Part shown: one piece after another, positions 49,201 to 58,444 of the stretch | Numbering within the stretch: the stretch's first letter is position 1 | How the letters are laid out: each line of letters opens with the position of its first letter | NCBI GenBank assembly: GCA_964247055.1 | Contig: OZ176050.1 | Location: 13,826,001-13,890,000, forward strand | DNA length: 64,000 nt | Direction of reading: 5' to 3' | Source of the DNA: Paragordius varius | Lineage: Eukaryota; Nematomorpha | Position numbers and translations under genes: made by a program | The notes under the pieces: model-generated | What the model saw: only the letters and a program-made list of their open reading frames with translations | Databases searched by the model: none | What the model was told of the DNA's origin: nothing

Positions 49201-52200
49201 GTTCCACTTGGTCCATTTATACTACAGAAACGAGCCATAAGATCGGTCATGGTTTGAAAGGGTGAATACTTTAGTATAAGGCTTAATTCTAGCTCAGCCT
49301 GAAATAAATATATACCATTCACAATTCAAATTTACCTTTGAACAATTCAAATTCACCCTTGAACAATTCAAATTCACCCTTGAACAATTCAAATTCACCC
49401 TTAAACAATTCAAATTTACCCATGAACAGTTCAAATTCACCCTTGAACAATTCAAATTCACCCTCAAACAATTCAAATTCACCCTTAAACAATTCAAAAA
49501 ATTCACTCTAAAAATAAATTGTGTGTTTTCAAACTAATATAACTTATTATTAATATGTAATATATCTTTATGGCGCATAGTTTATTATTTTTTTAGTATA
49601 TTTTAATTTAAAAAAACAAAATTTGTTTTTTTAAAAAATACATAATAATTGAGGGTGAATTTGAATTGTTCGAGGGTGAATTTGAATTGTTCAAGGGTAA
49701 ATTTGAATTGTAATTGGTATATAATAAAAATTGAAAATTATAATGATTTCACATTGCAATTATTTAAATGGTTGCTTATTTCACAATATAGTAGGACGGG
49801 CAATTTGTAACACAGGAGTGTATGGAAAAAAGAAAGGAAATAATGGTTTTATTCAACATTTTGTTGTTTTTTCCATACACTACTGTGTGTTGCAAATTGG
49901 GCTACTATAGTGTGAAATCAGCAATCATTAAAATGCAAAAAGTAAATATTTTGTATCAATATAAAAGTAATGTAGATGATAAAATAATGTATGTTATAAA
50001 TAACTGGGAAAGAACCAAATAGTTTCAACAATTTATTTAATATTAGTTTAATTCAAAATAAAAATACCGATGACCCTTCATTTAAGAATTTCAATTTTAT
50101 GCGTTCATTATATTACTTATTAAATAGTTTCTCAATTAAGGTCCTAACTTCAACAATTAACCGTGAGTATTTCCCACAATTATGGAGTTCAGAATTATTT
50201 TAAAACATTATAATTTGCAAAAAAAACTTAAAAGATTACTAATCTATCAAAATCTCGATTTTTTAATTATAACGTTTTAGGTTGGGTAAAATAGGTAATA
50301 GTCTATTGTTAAGATACACCAATATTTCCTAGAGGGTCGAAAAAATTAAGGTTTATAAAAGTCAACTCTTTATATAAAAAATATTTGTTGTGTTTTTGTA
50401 TTTGCGTTTTTGTCTGTTGTATAAATCAATTTTTGTTGTTATTAATTATTTTTACATTTAGTCTGTCTTATAATTTCAAATTTTTACTGCAATATTGTTT
50501 ATTTGGGATCAAATAACTGTAGAGAACATTAATATACCAAAATCGAGAGCATGCATTATATACTAATGTAATACTTATTTTTAATATGAAATTCATATAA
50601 AATAAAAATAAATTTCATCAAATTTTCAACTTTCTTTAAAAATCTTATTAAAAAATTAAAATCTGCAAATGTTAGATATACTTTTTCCTTTAGGTCCTCG
50701 TCATCATCGTAAAACAATTGAAGCGTTTCCGTGTTGAAAGAGGGCGAAGGAACAATCACTTCATCAATCTTTTCTTCCTCGTGGAAGGTTCGAGATAACA
50801 TAAGGCATGTCATTGGGTGATTTTGACACTTGGTAAATAGTATAAAATCATGACCTATTCGCATTGAACCTCTAAGGAAAGATGGAAAAAAGAAATATTA
50901 ATTTGGTTAATTCGATAATTAGTTGGATAAATCGGAGCGCCATTTAGATGATTATAAAAGTTTTTTACAGTAAAAAGTATGAAATTATACGGAAACGTAA
51001 AAATATTTTTTTTGTAAAAGTCAAGACCATACTTTTTAAACCTTAATTTTTCTCATATAAATTATATAATTACAAATTTATAATATATAATTAATTGTGT
51101 CACCAATATAGATATAAATTCTATATTCTTTTAACGAATCACAGTAAAAATTTAAATTATACGGACAAAACATAAAAATATAAAGACAATTTTTTTTCAA
51201 AAGACAACCATACATTTTTAATCTATTTTTTCAATTAAAACTCATTGTTTCGAATTGCACATAAAATAAAAGGTAGGTGTGTGAGCACGTCTTGGTTTTT
51301 TCAAGTAAATACTTATGATTGAACCATTAAAAAAACTAATAGAACCATGCTTTAAATAATTAAATATATTATGCTGAAATTTGATAAAATAGATATGAAT
51401 AAAATCCCCGATATGTTTCATTTCCCCTTCGTGAAAATATTATTTACGGGGTAGTCCAAAATCTTGTTTTCGTAATAATATTTTTAGGAGGGTATATGGA
51501 AAATGATTGTATTATAACATAAAATAGTAAAAACTTAAAGTGTAAACAATGGTAAAGCCAGAGTTAAAGGATACAAATATTGAAAAAACGTAATGTCTTA
51601 CACATTTTATCGCCAAACTTTATGAAACAAAAAACACTAAAATATCCAAGCTATTTCTCTTAGTTTTAACTTATTGGCCTCTAAATTATTATTGTTGAAC
51701 TTAAAACAACATACTTAAATAATAAATTTGACCCCAAAACACTATAATCTCCACATTGATCAAATTATATAATTTGGTTATGAGACGAAAATAGACACTC
51801 GTTAATGATCGCTCAGAACATAAAAAAAGAAAATGCTGACAGTCAAAATATTATAGGAAAATTAAACCAATAAAGATATAGAATTATTTAGTATTTGATG
51901 GAATTGAACGGTAAATTTAAATCCATAAATTTTAGTTTTCCAAGTTTACACAAAGGCTTATTATATAATAAGTGTATTTAGTATGGAAATGATGATAGCG
52001 CATGCGTAAATCCATAAATCTGTTGTCAGGCAAGAAAAATCTTTAAATTTATAAAACATACGCTTAAAACAAGAATTTAAAAGCATTGAATAATGTACAC
52101 AGAAAATGATTTCAAGAATAGCAGAAACGCAATTATATGGTAAGATGAAACTTTTTATATGATAATAATTATAGAAGATGCAAAACAGCGGTAAGGTTAA

Positions 52201-52756
52201 GGGACTAACAGTATATCAGAATTTACATATTTGATATATCGATTAGAGAAAACCATGGATCATAAAACCATAAGAAAAGATTGAATGGAATTGTTTGGTA
52301 TCAAATGTAAGTAAAGAAGGTGAACAGTTTTTCAAAATTTGAAAAGAGTTTTAATTTAGCATAGCACATAGTGCATACGATTTTAATCCATTGCCGTATT
52401 GTCCAATCATTTTGCGTTCATTTCCTACCAAGTCGTCCTTTTTGAACGATCGGCCAAAAGTCATAATATCACGTGCTTCAGCTAAAAATTCAGTGATGTA
52501 AATTTACTTGGGTTCATACCACATCCATCGTCTAAAAAGCATAACATATGACCACCCCTAAGGTTAGGATGAGATTCTAAAATAAATTTACGAAATAAAC
52601 CTGTGAAGACATGAATATTTTTTGCATTGGCATCGCTATTATATAAAAAAGAAATCATATTACAAGGAAAAAAAATAACAAGAATGAGAAAAAGGAAATT
52701 ACCGTGAATTATCAATCATCTCAGCCAAAGCTCCAAACAAAAATTCATGGGTTGTA
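34192..52756 (-). CDS. MORC2: MORC2-family GHKL ATPase / zf-CW protein (24 exons; first coding exon not found)
   Basis: Nuclear chromatin-compacting and silencing ATPase by family. Exons: 52756-52703, 52635-52601, 52576-52508, 52481-52379, 50871-50682, 49298-49091, 48419-48153, 47712-47655, 47024-46888, 46197-46161, 45939-45891, 45539-45454, 45082-44943, 44289-44125, 43008-42978, 42883-42783, 41825-41675, 40685-40445, 39506-39297, 38518-38378, 37236-37055, 35975-35843, 35183-35046 and 34275-34192. All phases agree, giving about 1003 residues; human MORC2 has about 1032. ATPase motifs: [19 protein letters not shown] (Mg-binding Asn), [28 protein letters not shown] and [13 protein letters not shown]. 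Next come [16 protein letters not shown] and KYSPF. A charged coiled segment with [12 protein letters not shown] follows. [12 protein letters not shown] is identical to human. The CW zinc finger (about 573-632) has [16 protein letters not shown] and NRCEIPEQK, with all four Cys; its first Trp is Phe. The C-terminus keeps [10 protein letters not shown] and a final coil. The missing N-terminus is about 24 residues (the YLHTNS region in relatives). Confidence 0.93.
34640..34710. mobile_element. family A MITE remnant (one arm)
   Basis: The sequence aaaggacaaatatttttt and a nearby caactatactttttcagcctt stretch match one arm. The other arm is absent. Confidence 0.45.
34725..34935. mobile_element. 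foldback-like element, family B (copy B3), decayed
   Basis: Left units aactcaaattccctcgaaca and attcacccttaaacgattca. Right inverse units ggtaaatttaaattgttcaa. It lies in the last intron of the MORC2 gene. Confidence 0.55.
35248..35523. mobile_element. family A MITE in a MORC2 intron
   Basis: TA|CAGTAAAATTAATATTATAA to …cgtataatttccatttttactg|TA, with both arms present. Confidence 0.75.
36188..36499. mobile_element. family A MITE with a short extra segment in the left arm
   Basis: Starts TACAGTAAAACAGAAAAATCG, then gaaattatagggacaaag; ends cgtatcagttcagtttttatcg|ta. The left arm carries about 20 additional bases compared with other copies. Confidence 0.65.
36733..36998. mobile_element. foldback-like element, family B (copy B4)
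   Basis: Left tataccatttacatttcaat, then ttcacccttggacaa units. Right gggtgaatttgaattgttca units ending aattgtaaatggtatata. It runs directly into a TA microsatellite (about 36993-37022). Confidence 0.8.
37315..37578. mobile_element. family A MITE in a MORC2 intron
   Basis: TA|CAGTAAAAGTTGAAATTATA with cggacaaaacgtaaaaat following, to the inverse …tctgtccgtatttaaatttttact. Confidence 0.75.
37791..38134. mobile_element. foldback-like element, family B (copy B5), longer left array
   Basis: The left array has about five units of the ttcaaattcacccttgaac type; the right array has about three inverse units. It ends ctgtaaatggtatata. Confidence 0.8.
42101..42396. mobile_element. family A MITE in a MORC2 intron
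   Basis: TA|CAGTAAAAATTGAAATTATA with cggacaaaacgtaaaaat following. The right arm is recognisable (gtttgtccgtataatttcac) but decayed at its end. Confidence 0.7.
42535..42680. mobile_element. palindromic MITE family C
   Basis: Arms attttaatggtatttatttg… and gggtaatttgcaacacag face …tttttgcccaactatatagt and gtgaaataagcaaccattaa. This is a fold-back of about 145 bp in a MORC2 intron. Confidence 0.7.
43031..43296. mobile_element. foldback-like element, family B (copy B6)
   Basis: Left gccatttacaattcatattc with ttcaaatttaccctt units. Right gggtgaatttgaactgtaaa, then tggtatat. Confidence 0.7.
43560..44124. repeat. tandem repeat derived from the 3' end of a MORC2 exon, about 173-190 bp units
   Basis: The sequence from about 43918-44010 repeats at 44091-44200 with an offset of 173 bp. 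It includes ATCTACCAACTTTTATTAAA, ATAATATCACTGATGTAATC and ATTGAAATGnGTGTTTATAA. The right-hand copy contains the true exon end and its splice donor (the exon ends at 44125). Two further, more decayed units can be followed back to about 43728 and 43560 (shared gattaattttttaaggtaat, actttttatttataa and aaaaaactaagg). Confidence 0.75.
44555..44584. repeat. (TA)n microsatellite
   Basis: A pure TA run in a MORC2 intron. Confidence 0.85.
44648..44924. mobile_element. foldback-like element, family B (copy B7)
   Basis: Left tataccatttacaatttaaa. Right gttcaagggtgaaattgaac followed by tgtaaatgttata. Confidence 0.7.
45086..45322. mobile_element. decayed family A MITE
   Basis: Left remnant aaagtaaattttaaaaaatata. 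Right arm aaaaaagtatcatcaaattg, gtctttt, then ttaatttttact at the end. Confidence 0.5.
45567..45796. mobile_element. foldback-like element, family B (copy B8), short
   Basis: Left tataccatttacaatttaaa. Right gggtgaattcgaatagttca, then ggtgtaaatggtata. The arrays are short. Confidence 0.7.
46199..46236. repeat. (TA)n microsatellite next to a 37-bp MORC2 exon
   Basis: The TA run starts only one or two bases upstream of the acceptor AG of exon 46197-46161. The polypyrimidine position is therefore occupied by TA repeat. Confidence 0.8.
46541..46805. mobile_element. foldback-like element, family B (copy B9)
   Basis: Left aataccattaacaattcaaa. Right gttcaagggtaaatttgaat, gttcaagaatg and a decayed end. 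Confidence 0.7.
47278..47512. mobile_element. foldback-like element, family B (copy B10), right end lost
   Basis: Left tataccatttacagttaaaa and cacccttgacatattcatat. The centre is typical of the family; the right array is decayed. A stray inverse unit (gtccaagggtgaattt) lies just before it at 47248-47264. Confidence 0.6.
49311..49722. mobile_element. foldback-like element, family B (copy B11), expanded left array
   Basis: 412 bp. The left array (49320-49505) holds about eight to nine 21-bp units of the form ttcaaattcacccttgaac, with small variations. The right array has about three inverse units ending aattgtaattggtata. The open frame across 49294-49506 (repeating VNLNCSR) is only a translation of the array. 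Confidence 0.85.
49753..49938. mobile_element. palindromic MITE family C, best copy
   Basis: About 186 bp. Left arm: aaatggttgcttatttcaca, then gggcaatttgtaacacagga and gtgtatggaaaaaa. The right arm is its inverse: ttttttccatacactactgt, then gcaaattgggctactatagt and gtgaaatcagcaatcatt. Confidence 0.8.
50345..50488. mobile_element. family A MITE, right arm with an internal repeat
   Basis: The inverse arm ends tctgtcttataatttcaaat then ttttactg. It contains a partial second run (ttttgtctgttgtataaatc), so the arm seems duplicated. The left arm is decayed. Confidence 0.45.
50967..51260. mobile_element. two family A MITE left halves in tandem
   Basis: TACAGTAAAAAGTATGAAAT with tatacggaaacgtaaaaata at 50967, and CACAGTAAAAATTTAAATTA with tacggacaaaacataaaaat at 51142. 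Both face the same way and neither has a right arm before the next unit. Confidence 0.6.
51261..52378. other. MORC2 intron sequence, nothing recognised
   Basis: About 1.1 kb inside the large intron between exons 52481-52379 and 50871-50682. It is slightly less AT-rich than the surroundings. No open frame or element is recognised. Confidence 0.5.
52482..52507 (-). other. 26-nt intron of the MORC2 gene
   Basis: GTAAAT…TTTTAG, 26 nt. Reading through it meets an in-frame TAG. Removing it joins GMNP to [12 protein letters not shown] in the order seen in MORC relatives. Confidence 0.85.
52577..52600 (-). other. 24-nt intron of the MORC2 gene (or an 8-residue insertion)
   Basis: CACAG|GTTTAT…TTTTAG|AATCT, 24 nt. 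It contains no stop, so it could be read as eight extra residues (GLFRKFIL). Removing it gives [13 protein letters not shown], which aligns without a gap to human IYAERREDLRGG. Confidence 0.65.
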
Positions 52757-54327
52757 CTAGGGAGTTAAACATTAAAAATACCTATTGGAATGCAAATAAT
52801 TAATGGATAACTGAGCCCTATTCAAATATTTATAAGAGTTTTGAGTGTTGGTACCCATGATAAATCACGCGAATGTATGAATATTATTGCAACAAATGTT
52901 TTCGCATTGTCTCATAATATGGAGTCTTACCATCGAAAATTCTAATAAGCTATCGATATGATATATATTTATAATATATTAAAATCCAACATATACCACT
53001 CGTTTAACAATAATAATAATGAGTAAAATATTCTTTGGAGAAAATTTTTTATGGTCCTTAATTACAGGTACCTCAGTAACTCTTTAGGGTTGTAAAATGT
53101 ATGGCCTTGACTCTATAGATGGTTATATATTCCAGCTCAAAGGCATATTAAGAGTTTTCCTCCTGATGAAAAGCTTTTTTATTCGGAATGACAATTTATT
53201 ATAAAACCAGCGTAGCTCTATAACCAAGTCTACTTACTTTATAAAATAAATAATCCTGCATAAAAACAAATACTCGGCATAAATCGATGTGATATTATTA
53301 ATAAACACGTTTATCTTGCGTAAAATTTAATAGTATGACGATTAAAACATCTTAAAGCACGGGTTAATTCATTTTAAAGCAGCTCAAACCTCGGCCTTAA
53401 AAGTGCTTTTTATGGACCCGAATTCATCATAAAGCTGAATTATGAATATTTTATGATTTGCTTATTTGTAGTATTCTGTAACTTAGTCATACAGGTTGGT
53501 GCATGACCTTTTGAAGAAGAATATTTTTTGCATTCCTTAGAAATTATTTGGTGAGTATTACTTTGTTAAAGGAGGCGTAACTTCATTAAGCTAACTAATA
53601 ACATAACCTTTCAAACTAATGCACATTTGCGGATTCTCAACATTATCTTATAACATATATATACATTGCTGGCATTCAAAAATAAATCGGAATAATTTAA
53701 TAAGCTCTATCTTCGGGCTATATACGATTTTTAGAGACTATTCTCCACACTTAAAAGCCTTCCTTATCTCCATTTTAGCACTTTGTGTAGGTTATTCAGA
53801 AATCGATTGAGGATTTATGCATAATTTATTTTAGCGACTTATGTTCTTTCAGATGTGAAAAGGGTTTTTAAGTTAATTGATAATTCCCATAATTACGCAT
53901 ATATTTTTTTGGTTAGAGCTATTTAAGTAGCATGGAGCTTAATAGTTTCAAGTGGTTAGATCCTTTATATAAATTTATTTATATATAATTAAGTGTACTT
54001 ACTTGTTTTAGGAAGGAATGCTTTAGTATTTTTTTTATGCGTGGACACATAGAGAGTTAAAACCAATTATTATTTTTAGACAGCGTTTAACTATTTTCTT
54101 TATTAACATAGTATACGATACGTTTTCCACATTAACTTTAAAAAAAATATTTTTTGGGTATTTTAAGATCAATCCAAAATCAATCACCATTATAATCCAA
54201 CCAATCCTTGATAATAGTAGTTGACACCATAAAATTCTTTGGAACCAATAATTTTAACATAGAATATATAAGTAATAAATATTCATATTTATTATGTAAG
54301 AAGCTAGTTATACACATAAATAGAAAA
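52757..54327. other. region between MORC2 and CAP-G, expected to hold the missing first MORC2 exon
   Basis: I searched the minus strand here for the conserved start of MORC proteins (NYSSL…YLHTNS) and did not find it. A possible donor AAACAA|GTAAGTA at 54002-54010 could end a 5' non-coding exon. No other gene is visible. Confidence 0.4.
54288..54293 (-). terminator. possible polyadenylation signal of the CAP-G gene
   Basis: AATAAA on the minus strand, 35 bp past the stop codon. Confidence 0.4.
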
Positions 54328-57300
54328 CTAAAGGCGATATAATTGATCCAAAAACTTTTCCAGCATTTTCTTGTGTCGCTTGTCTGTAATTGTATTCTAA
54401 TATGAGAAAAAATTTATATTATAACTGTCAAATAAAAAAATAATTTTTTAACATTTGAAATTTGATATAGTAACTATAAATCAAATAATTTACCATATCA
54501 ATGAGAGACCACTTGTTTCGCAATTCACGTATAATTACACCATCTGAGACGGTATTAAATTGCCTACCCACCAATGTTTTTATAAGTGTGCGTAGTAAGA
54601 TTTTTTCCATTTTATTTTCCAACAAAAATGGGATTTGTTCTGCGCATTCTATATTTGGTAGCAAATACATTTTTTGACTTACATGGTAATAATTTAAACA
54701 GTTAACATTAATAAAACTTTTATTTGAAAAACATGAAACAATCATCTGTAATACCAAGTGGTTATTTGATAAAATTTAGTAGAAAATATTATAAATTTTA
54801 GTTTTAACTTCTCATATATAATCTAACAGGACTAGACTCAAAAATTTTAAAAACCCCTTAAAATTTCTACTACATTCCTACAAAATTCCCTAGTTTGTTT
54901 ATAGGCCATTATAATAATACAAACCATTGTGCGATTTTTATTTTTTTAAAAAAAGGTTCATATAAAATTAATGGTTTATCGGAAGTTTACTGTTAAAAAG
55001 TAAATATTTACAAAGCAGAATAAAATTTTTAAATCAAAATTTATACCATTATTATTGAGTTGCGTATCGATATGATCTTTTTCAAGCGTTTTGCCATTAT
55101 CAATTTGGTTAAAATGGGGGCTGTCCCCTAAACTATCAGGACTGGACATTTCAGATCGAGAAAAATCTCTTTGATAAATTTTATCATTTGCGTTTATAAG
55201 CGTGGTACTTATACATTGTGCAATTAAAGCATGTGGTGTAGGAGGCTAAAACAGTAATCAAATTTTATATACCATTTACACTTCAAATTTACTCTTAAAC
55301 AATGTAATTCACCCTCCAACAATTCAAATTTGCCCTAAATTATATAAATGGTTTTTAAGATTAAAGATTACTTATATTTTTTAATTTTTTTAAAATTAAA
55401 ATAATACTGGAGAAATAATAAATTATGTCATAGTGATATATTTCATATTAATGATGAGTTATATTAACTCGAAAACACATAATTTATTTTTAGCGTGAAA
55501 AGGATAAATTGAAATTGAAAGGATGAATTTGATTTGTAAATCGTATCCTCAAATAAGTTTATTGAAAAATGTGTATCAAGAGTTAATAAGAATTTAAAAA
55601 TAAAATTAAGATATCATTTTTGGTGCCAAAGTAGGTTATATTGATATGACTTCGATCCCTATATACGTCTTAAAAATAAATCGATAAATATCATATTATA
55701 ATGGTAATGGAAAATATACAAAATAAACTAATATTTTTTTTTTAAAAACTTTGGTTAAAACTTCTCCTTTATACATTACAATTATATCTCAAATAATCAT
55801 AGTCAACATATGCATTAAATAACGAATTAAGTTAAATCCCTAATTATTACCAAAGATTTGCATTAATAAAAACTAAAAAAATACCCTGTCGGTAACATTA
55901 GTATTGTTGTTATCTAATGGGTTGTTTTGCATCGAAGTTTCACCATTTAGCAAATTAGAATGGTCAGTCCATTCAATTATATTGACAAAACATTCTTCAA
56001 ACTCAAGCGCTGTTAAAAGTGATTGGAAAGTTAAATCATTATTTTCGCAACAACCATTTTGCCTGTTTGGACTTATATTTGCGTTATCCTTGGATTTTCT
56101 TTGCTTATTACATGGATCATCAACCAGGTTAAGATGAATTATTTGCGCAATAAGTTCACAATAAATTTTAGTAACATAATATTGATTAATGCTAAAGAGA
56201 AGAATGGATGGATATACTAATAAAGTTTTCAAAATTTTAATTTATTCACAATATACTATACTAAATATTTTTTCTAATTAGGAAAATAGCTTTTTCATGA
56301 CCTTAGACTGCGGTTTTTATAGTTGTAAGACGGTCATTTAAAAATACTAACATGTTTCAATGAAGAATAAAAAGTTAAAATAAAAATTTAGCATTTAACC
56401 GTTTAAAAAATCTAAATTTGGTTATACGGTACGGTAACGGTGTATATTGAACTCTAAAAGTGAAATTTACTATTATCTTTTGATGGCATGTAAATTGATG
56501 GTATTAATTTTTAAGTAAGCCGTTATTAAAATTTTTTGCGATATTGAGTATGTTTTTAAAACCTAAACCTTGACTGAAAGTGATTTAGCCAACACATCGA
56601 GGAATAAAGCTAGAAGTTTATCAAAAAAATATATTAATTTTTGCACTATACCGATAGGTTGTGAAAATAAAAAACAGAGAAAAAAGAGACTATAAACGAT
56701 TCCACTTCCATTCTTCAAAATTAAAATCTCAAAATCAATATAAGCTTAGGACAAATAAAAATTACCTGGTATGGAGCGCGTATAAATGCATGAAAGATAA
56801 AATCATGCTTTTCGCGTAGTTTGATAACTCTTCCGCCTTTTTTGCCAATGAAGTGTATTGTTGCGTTTTATCAAAAGAATGTCCATTAACATCATCAATA
56901 TTGGTGACAGTTTTTCCATTTTCAAAATTTGCCATTGAGTTAAAATTCTCATTGTTGATGTGTGCCGTAATAATTAGTAATTCAAGTAGTTTCGGACAAC
57001 TTTCTAGCAAACCCACATTTTGAGTATTAACAACACTTGTATGTAAAGTTAGGCGACATATCCCCTTGACCAGTTCATAACGAAGCGTAAAATCCCAAAT
57101 TATTCCATGCCATAGATGAGATAAATCTGTTTGCTGTTGAGGTGTTTGGTTTTGATAATTCTGTATAATTTATGTTTAATAAATGTTTTATATAAAAGTA
57201 TAAAAAATATATATGTATTATCTGTTTTAAAACATGAAAAGAAGTGTAAATTTATCAAAACTCTCCCAATACTTTCAATAAATATAACCATAAACATTCA

Positions 57301-58375
57301 GCATAAAAATATGCAAAAAAAGTTTTTTTATAAATAAAACATTGCTCGTAAATATTTTGCGAATTACGCATAAAAAATTAGAGCGTTAAAGGGTATTTTG
57401 TCGTCAAAAAATGTGTAAAATTTCCAATATAATTCTGCCTAACAATGAATAATTTAAAATCACTTAATTAAAATAATTAGCAAACATCTTTGTCAGACTA
57501 TAGTAGACCCATTTTATACCCTTCTTCACTGATAGATATATATAAAGCTTTCTTATTTCCTGGACTAATTTATTAAACCAATTAAAGAGGGTTTTTGCTG
57601 ACCCAATAGTAAATATTACCACATTTTCAAACGTTTCCAACCAACAATCCAATACAATATCGATCGGTAATCCGAATATTGAATTGGTATAATTTATATC
57701 ATTAGTATTCATTTCTGTAAAATTGTTTCCATATATTAAAGCCAAATCAAACAAAATTCTCGCGGTCAAGAGTTGTATGGGGGGAAGGTCCAATTGAAAT
57801 GCCTAAAAAATAATGAATAATATATATATATATATATATAAGAATAATGTGCACGTGACCCAATACCTCGTGACTCAACATTTTTAAGTTGGTCCTTGTA
57901 CACTTCAAGTTCGTCCTTAAACACTTCAATTGATCCTTATACTTTTTAAATTTGTTTAACTTTTAACAATCAACCCGTGTATTATTCATTTTCACCTATT
58001 ATTCTCTAGTATTAACCAAATTTTTAAATAAATATCAAGTTTTAATCATTCAGAAACCGTATATCTTTATTAAGTTCTTATTTAAAATATTAATTTTAAT
58101 ATAAATTTAACATGTAACTAAAAAATAAATTAGTGTCTGGGTTATTAATACAATTTTTTTGTTAAAAACATTATAATTGAATAATATTGTTGAAATGGAT
58201 ATGATCGAAACAATAAATCGGTTATATTAAAAATAAGTTTTGGATAAATAAATATATATAACAAATGAAGAAAATTAGGTTAAAAAATAATAAAAGAAAT
58301 AAAAAAACAAATATGGTTAAAAATGTTTAAGGACCAACTTGAAGTGTTCAAGGTCACTCTTGAAGTGCGAATGGC

Positions 58376-58444
<69 letters not shown>

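Noticed and set aside
49294-49506. Open frame with repeating VNLNCSR, possible repeat protein
   Set aside because: It is a translation of the 21-bp array of foldback copy B11, lies in a MORC2 intron plus the start of an exon, and the frame stays open only because 21 is a multiple of three.
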